Assembly: GCA_030762895.1 (NCBI GenBank)
Contig: CM061069.1
Span: 27,471,085-27,535,084, forward strand
DNA length: 64,000 bases
Reading direction: 5' to 3'
DNA from: Sophora flavescens
Lineage: Eukaryota; Streptophyta; Magnoliopsida; Fabales; Fabaceae
This document shows, in pieces, positions 61,671-64,000 of this stretch. Position numbers and translations under genes: made by a program. The notes under the pieces were generated by a model, which was not told the origin of the DNA, did no database searches, and worked only from the letters and a program-made list of their open reading frames with translations. Numbering within the stretch: the first letter of the stretch is position 1; every line of letters begins with the position of its first letter.

Positions 61671-62929
61671 TCATTTTCTTGCACAATAGAAACAATTAAC
61701 AAAAGGACTAGTAGAGGACTTAGGTGCAATAAAAAGTTTCTTAAAAGCATTTTCATGCATTGCTGGTTGGTAACCTATTCCAGTTTTATCATATACTCCA
61801 TTTTGTTGTCCTAATATGGCATTTAGGTTATCTTTTCCCATTATAAATTTAGAGAGAGTGCTTTTCAGTTTTTCTACCTCTTTCCAGAATATTGCAATTA
61901 GAGCATGTAGAGCTAGATGCACCGAGCCTACTATATATAGCTTCTAATTCCTTATTCTTAATTAGAAGAGATGCATAATCACTACATTGTTTAGCAATGA
62001 CTTTCCTATATGACATTAATTGCTTAGCAATTTTCAGATATTCACTATGCAATTCATCAAAAGCATCTTGTAGTTCATCATAAGTAGGAGGAAGATCATT
62101 TACCTCATCTTCATTTTCATTGTCACTTTGATGACTAGTCATAAGGCAGAGATTCGCCTCTTCTTCCTAAGATTCTTCAGAGGAATCCATGTCATTTTCC
62201 TCCCATGCTATGTATGCTTTTCTTGGCTTTTTATTCTTCTTGTCTTTGGATTCATAGCTATCATGTTTGTCCTTCTTTTGAAGCTTTGGACATTCATTCT
62301 TGTAATGTCCAGGTTTGCCACATTGATAACACTTCACATTTGAATTTGACCTTTCACCTTTTGAGAAATTCTTTTTGGAGAAGAAGTTTGAGGGCTTTTT
62401 GTTGAAGGTTTTCTTCTTTTTGAGAAACCTTTTGAATTTTCTAACCAACAGCCCCATATCTTCTTATGAATCTTCATCCTCCTCAACTTCTTCATCTTCA
62501 TCACTATCAAGGACTTCTTTGGAGATTTGTGCTTTTAGTGATAAGCCTTTCTTATTTTTCTCCTTTTCTTCATGATCATTCAACCTATGAAGCTCCATCT
62601 CATGTTCTTTGAGCTTTCCAAATAGTGTAGCAATGTTCATGGTTTCTAAGTCTCTTGATTCAACTATAGCAGTGATCTTTGGTTGTCATTCTCTTGTCAA
62701 GCATCTCATGACTTTGTTGATTTGTTGTTCATCAGAAATAGTTTTTCCAAGTCCATTCAGTTTATTCACAATATAGGTGAATATTCTCTGCATATCATTG
62801 ATATCTTCATCTTCTTCATGTGAAATAGTTCATACTCGTGCATGAGTGAGTTCATTCTTGCTCTCTTCACATCACTTGTCCCTTCATGAGTAATTTGCAG
62901 CGTATCCCACATTTGCTTTGCTATCTTAC
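61671..62929 (-). pseudogene. Sirevirus-like gag
   Basis: Fragments in several frames: KQMWDTLQITHEGTSDVKRA (about 62920), MGLLVRKFKRFLKKKKTFNK (62457), the CCHC knuckle CYQCGKPGHYKNEC (about 62330-62290), and a C-terminal coiled-coil-like part (YDELQDAFDELHSEYLKIAK, 62080). At 62929 the gag frame is cut by the Athila-like LTR. A long C-terminal extension after the knuckle is typical of Sireviruses. Confidence 0.82.
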
Positions 62930-64000
62930 TGATGCATATTTTTTTAAAATAGGCAAGTGTACCTAGTCGCACAAGTAATACAGTGGTATGACCGGATATC
63001 GTCCTCAGGGATCGGTTGCCAATTACCAATTCACAACGTAAACAACTATCTAGACTAAACTATAGTATGAAGGGAGATCAAAACATAAAATAAAATAAAG
63101 CAATAAAATATTTTTGGTCTTTTGGGATTTTTCACAAACACTTGGAGTGCAGAAACAAATGGATAAAGTTGTCAAGGTTAGACTACACTAATCCTCCATT
63201 GATTGCAATGACATGGTTACTAACACAAGTCCTAATTCATTTATGACAATCAAATCTTCTGAAATACTCAACCCTAATGTCTTAGGTGGAATGAGCCTAA
63301 AATCCCAAATTAAACCCTAATATCTTAGGTGGATTAACATGAGATTTTGCAGAAAGAGTCAAGATTTATAAGATTGCAAGCACCCCAAGATCTATGTCTA
63401 GATTCATGAACTACTTGGCATTTGATTCATGAGCATGCCTTAACATCAACCTTTCAATTGTCTATTAAAGCAACTAATCATTCCTAGGATGATCAAACCA
63501 AGGAAAGCATTAAGCATGAAATCAAATACTCATAATGAAAGAAAAACTTGTATTAAAACCAAATCAAGAGATAACCAAGTTCAGAAAAGTAAACATCTAA
63601 CGCCAAAAGGGGATTTAGCTAGACATATTAAATCCTAAAATAAAATAAAATAGAGTGAAAGAGAGAAAGAAAAACTCCATGAAGAATAAGAACTAGAGAG
63701 CAAAAATCCTTCTAATTTTCGCTCAGCTCCCTGCCTCTTTGAAGCTTCCATTTTCTATTCCCTTGGTACGCTGGCTGCTGCCTCTGATGTGCGGCGCTTT
63801 TGTTGCTACGCTCCTGTGCATTCCACTGCCCCTATACCTTATGCTTTTCAAGACCACATGGCCTTTTTTTATGTTCACGTCCAGGCCCCTTCCCTTACTT
63901 CTCATCAAGCTCCTCATGTGGGCTTCATTTACTCTCCAATTCCAATCCAATCCACACACTCTTTTTTTTCATGCTTGCATTGACATGGGCTTTTGCTATC
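62930..64000 (-). repeat. Athila-like LTR, continues beyond the window
   Basis: Starts TGATGCATATTTTTTTAAAA exactly where the gag frame breaks. GGCAAGTGTACCTAGTCGC and GGATATCGTCCTCAGGGAT near 62995 match the style of R-U5 ends of Athila-type LTRs (compare GGATGTCGTCTCACAAGGA at 2629). A Pro/Leu-codon-rich stretch at 63720-63960 is not a supported gene. Orientation is judged from this layout. Confidence 0.55.

Larger units (their letters stand above)
53262..62929 (-). mobile_element. Sirevirus-like Ty1 element with env-like ORF, minus strand, 5' end missing
   Basis: From right to left on the minus strand: gag, protease, integrase, deleted RT joined to RNase H, a motif array with TATA box, env-like ORF, PPT and 3' LTR. 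It is inserted in a LINE at left, its env-like ORF holds a solo LTR (56330-58137), and its gag is cut at 62929 by an Athila-like LTR. The 5' LTR is outside the window or lost. Confidence 0.82.

Noticed and set aside
63720..63983. Overlapping frames at the right end of the window
   Set aside because: Located in an Athila-like LTR, no domain on either strand.

Overview
The window is plant nuclear DNA. It holds one intact host gene, a BEL1-like homeodomain transcription factor (plus strand, four coding exons, 26885-30255), in a dense nest of LTR retrotransposons with a LINE fragment and small DNA transposons. Spliced homeobox architecture, Tat, Athila and Sirevirus-type elements, AT-rich spacers and MITEs point to a eudicot. 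A legume is my best guess, from the style of the elements only. No rRNA, tRNA, CRISPR or prokaryotic feature was seen.

Layout. 1-18599: the 3' part of a Tat-lineage Ty3 element (RT, RNase H, second RNase H, integrase, a 3'UTR with about 26 copies of a ~46-bp tandem repeat, and a 3' LTR with an internal duplication). Its integrase is split by a complete minus-strand Athila-type element (2557-12254, TSD GGCTG). 18600-19697: an Athila-like LTR fragment. 19698-23880: the 3' end of a plus-strand Sirevirus-like Ty1 element (env-like pseudogene, PPT, LTR) abutting an older related LTR. 23881-30640: spacer and the host gene. 30641-30931: a MITE-like element. 31332-32157 plus 38563-39049: a Ty3 LTR and gag remnant, split by a complete Ty1/copia element (32158-38562, TSD AGTTT). 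39050-44841: spacer with MITEs and a degenerate minisatellite that a MULE-like element (41449-42331, 9-bp TSD) has entered. 44842-50246: a complete minus-strand copia element (TSD ATTTT). 51867-53261: an L1-type LINE fragment cut by a minus-strand Sirevirus-like element (53262-62929), which carries a solo LTR in its env-like ORF (56330-58137, TSD TTTCT). 62930-64000: an Athila-like LTR in its gag.

How the parts relate. Almost all coding potential outside the homeobox gene is broken retroelement gag/pol/env. Two elements have young-looking LTR pairs but heavily frameshifted coding regions, which fits mobilisation in trans by relatives.

The most interesting non-coding signal is recurrent. Five different LTR types, Ty3 and Ty1, each carry their own array of short motifs (TCGCGAGGCGA, CACGGCCGTGA, AATCGATGTA, and AGTAGACGAG in two) on the upstream side of a TATA-like box in U3. 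Four of the five arrays are clearly dyad-symmetric. One array block is shared, in the same transcriptional sense, between the Athila LTR and the leader of an unrelated copia element. In the minus-strand Sirevirus-like element the same kind of array plus a TATA box also sits directly in front of the env-like ORF, like an internal promoter.
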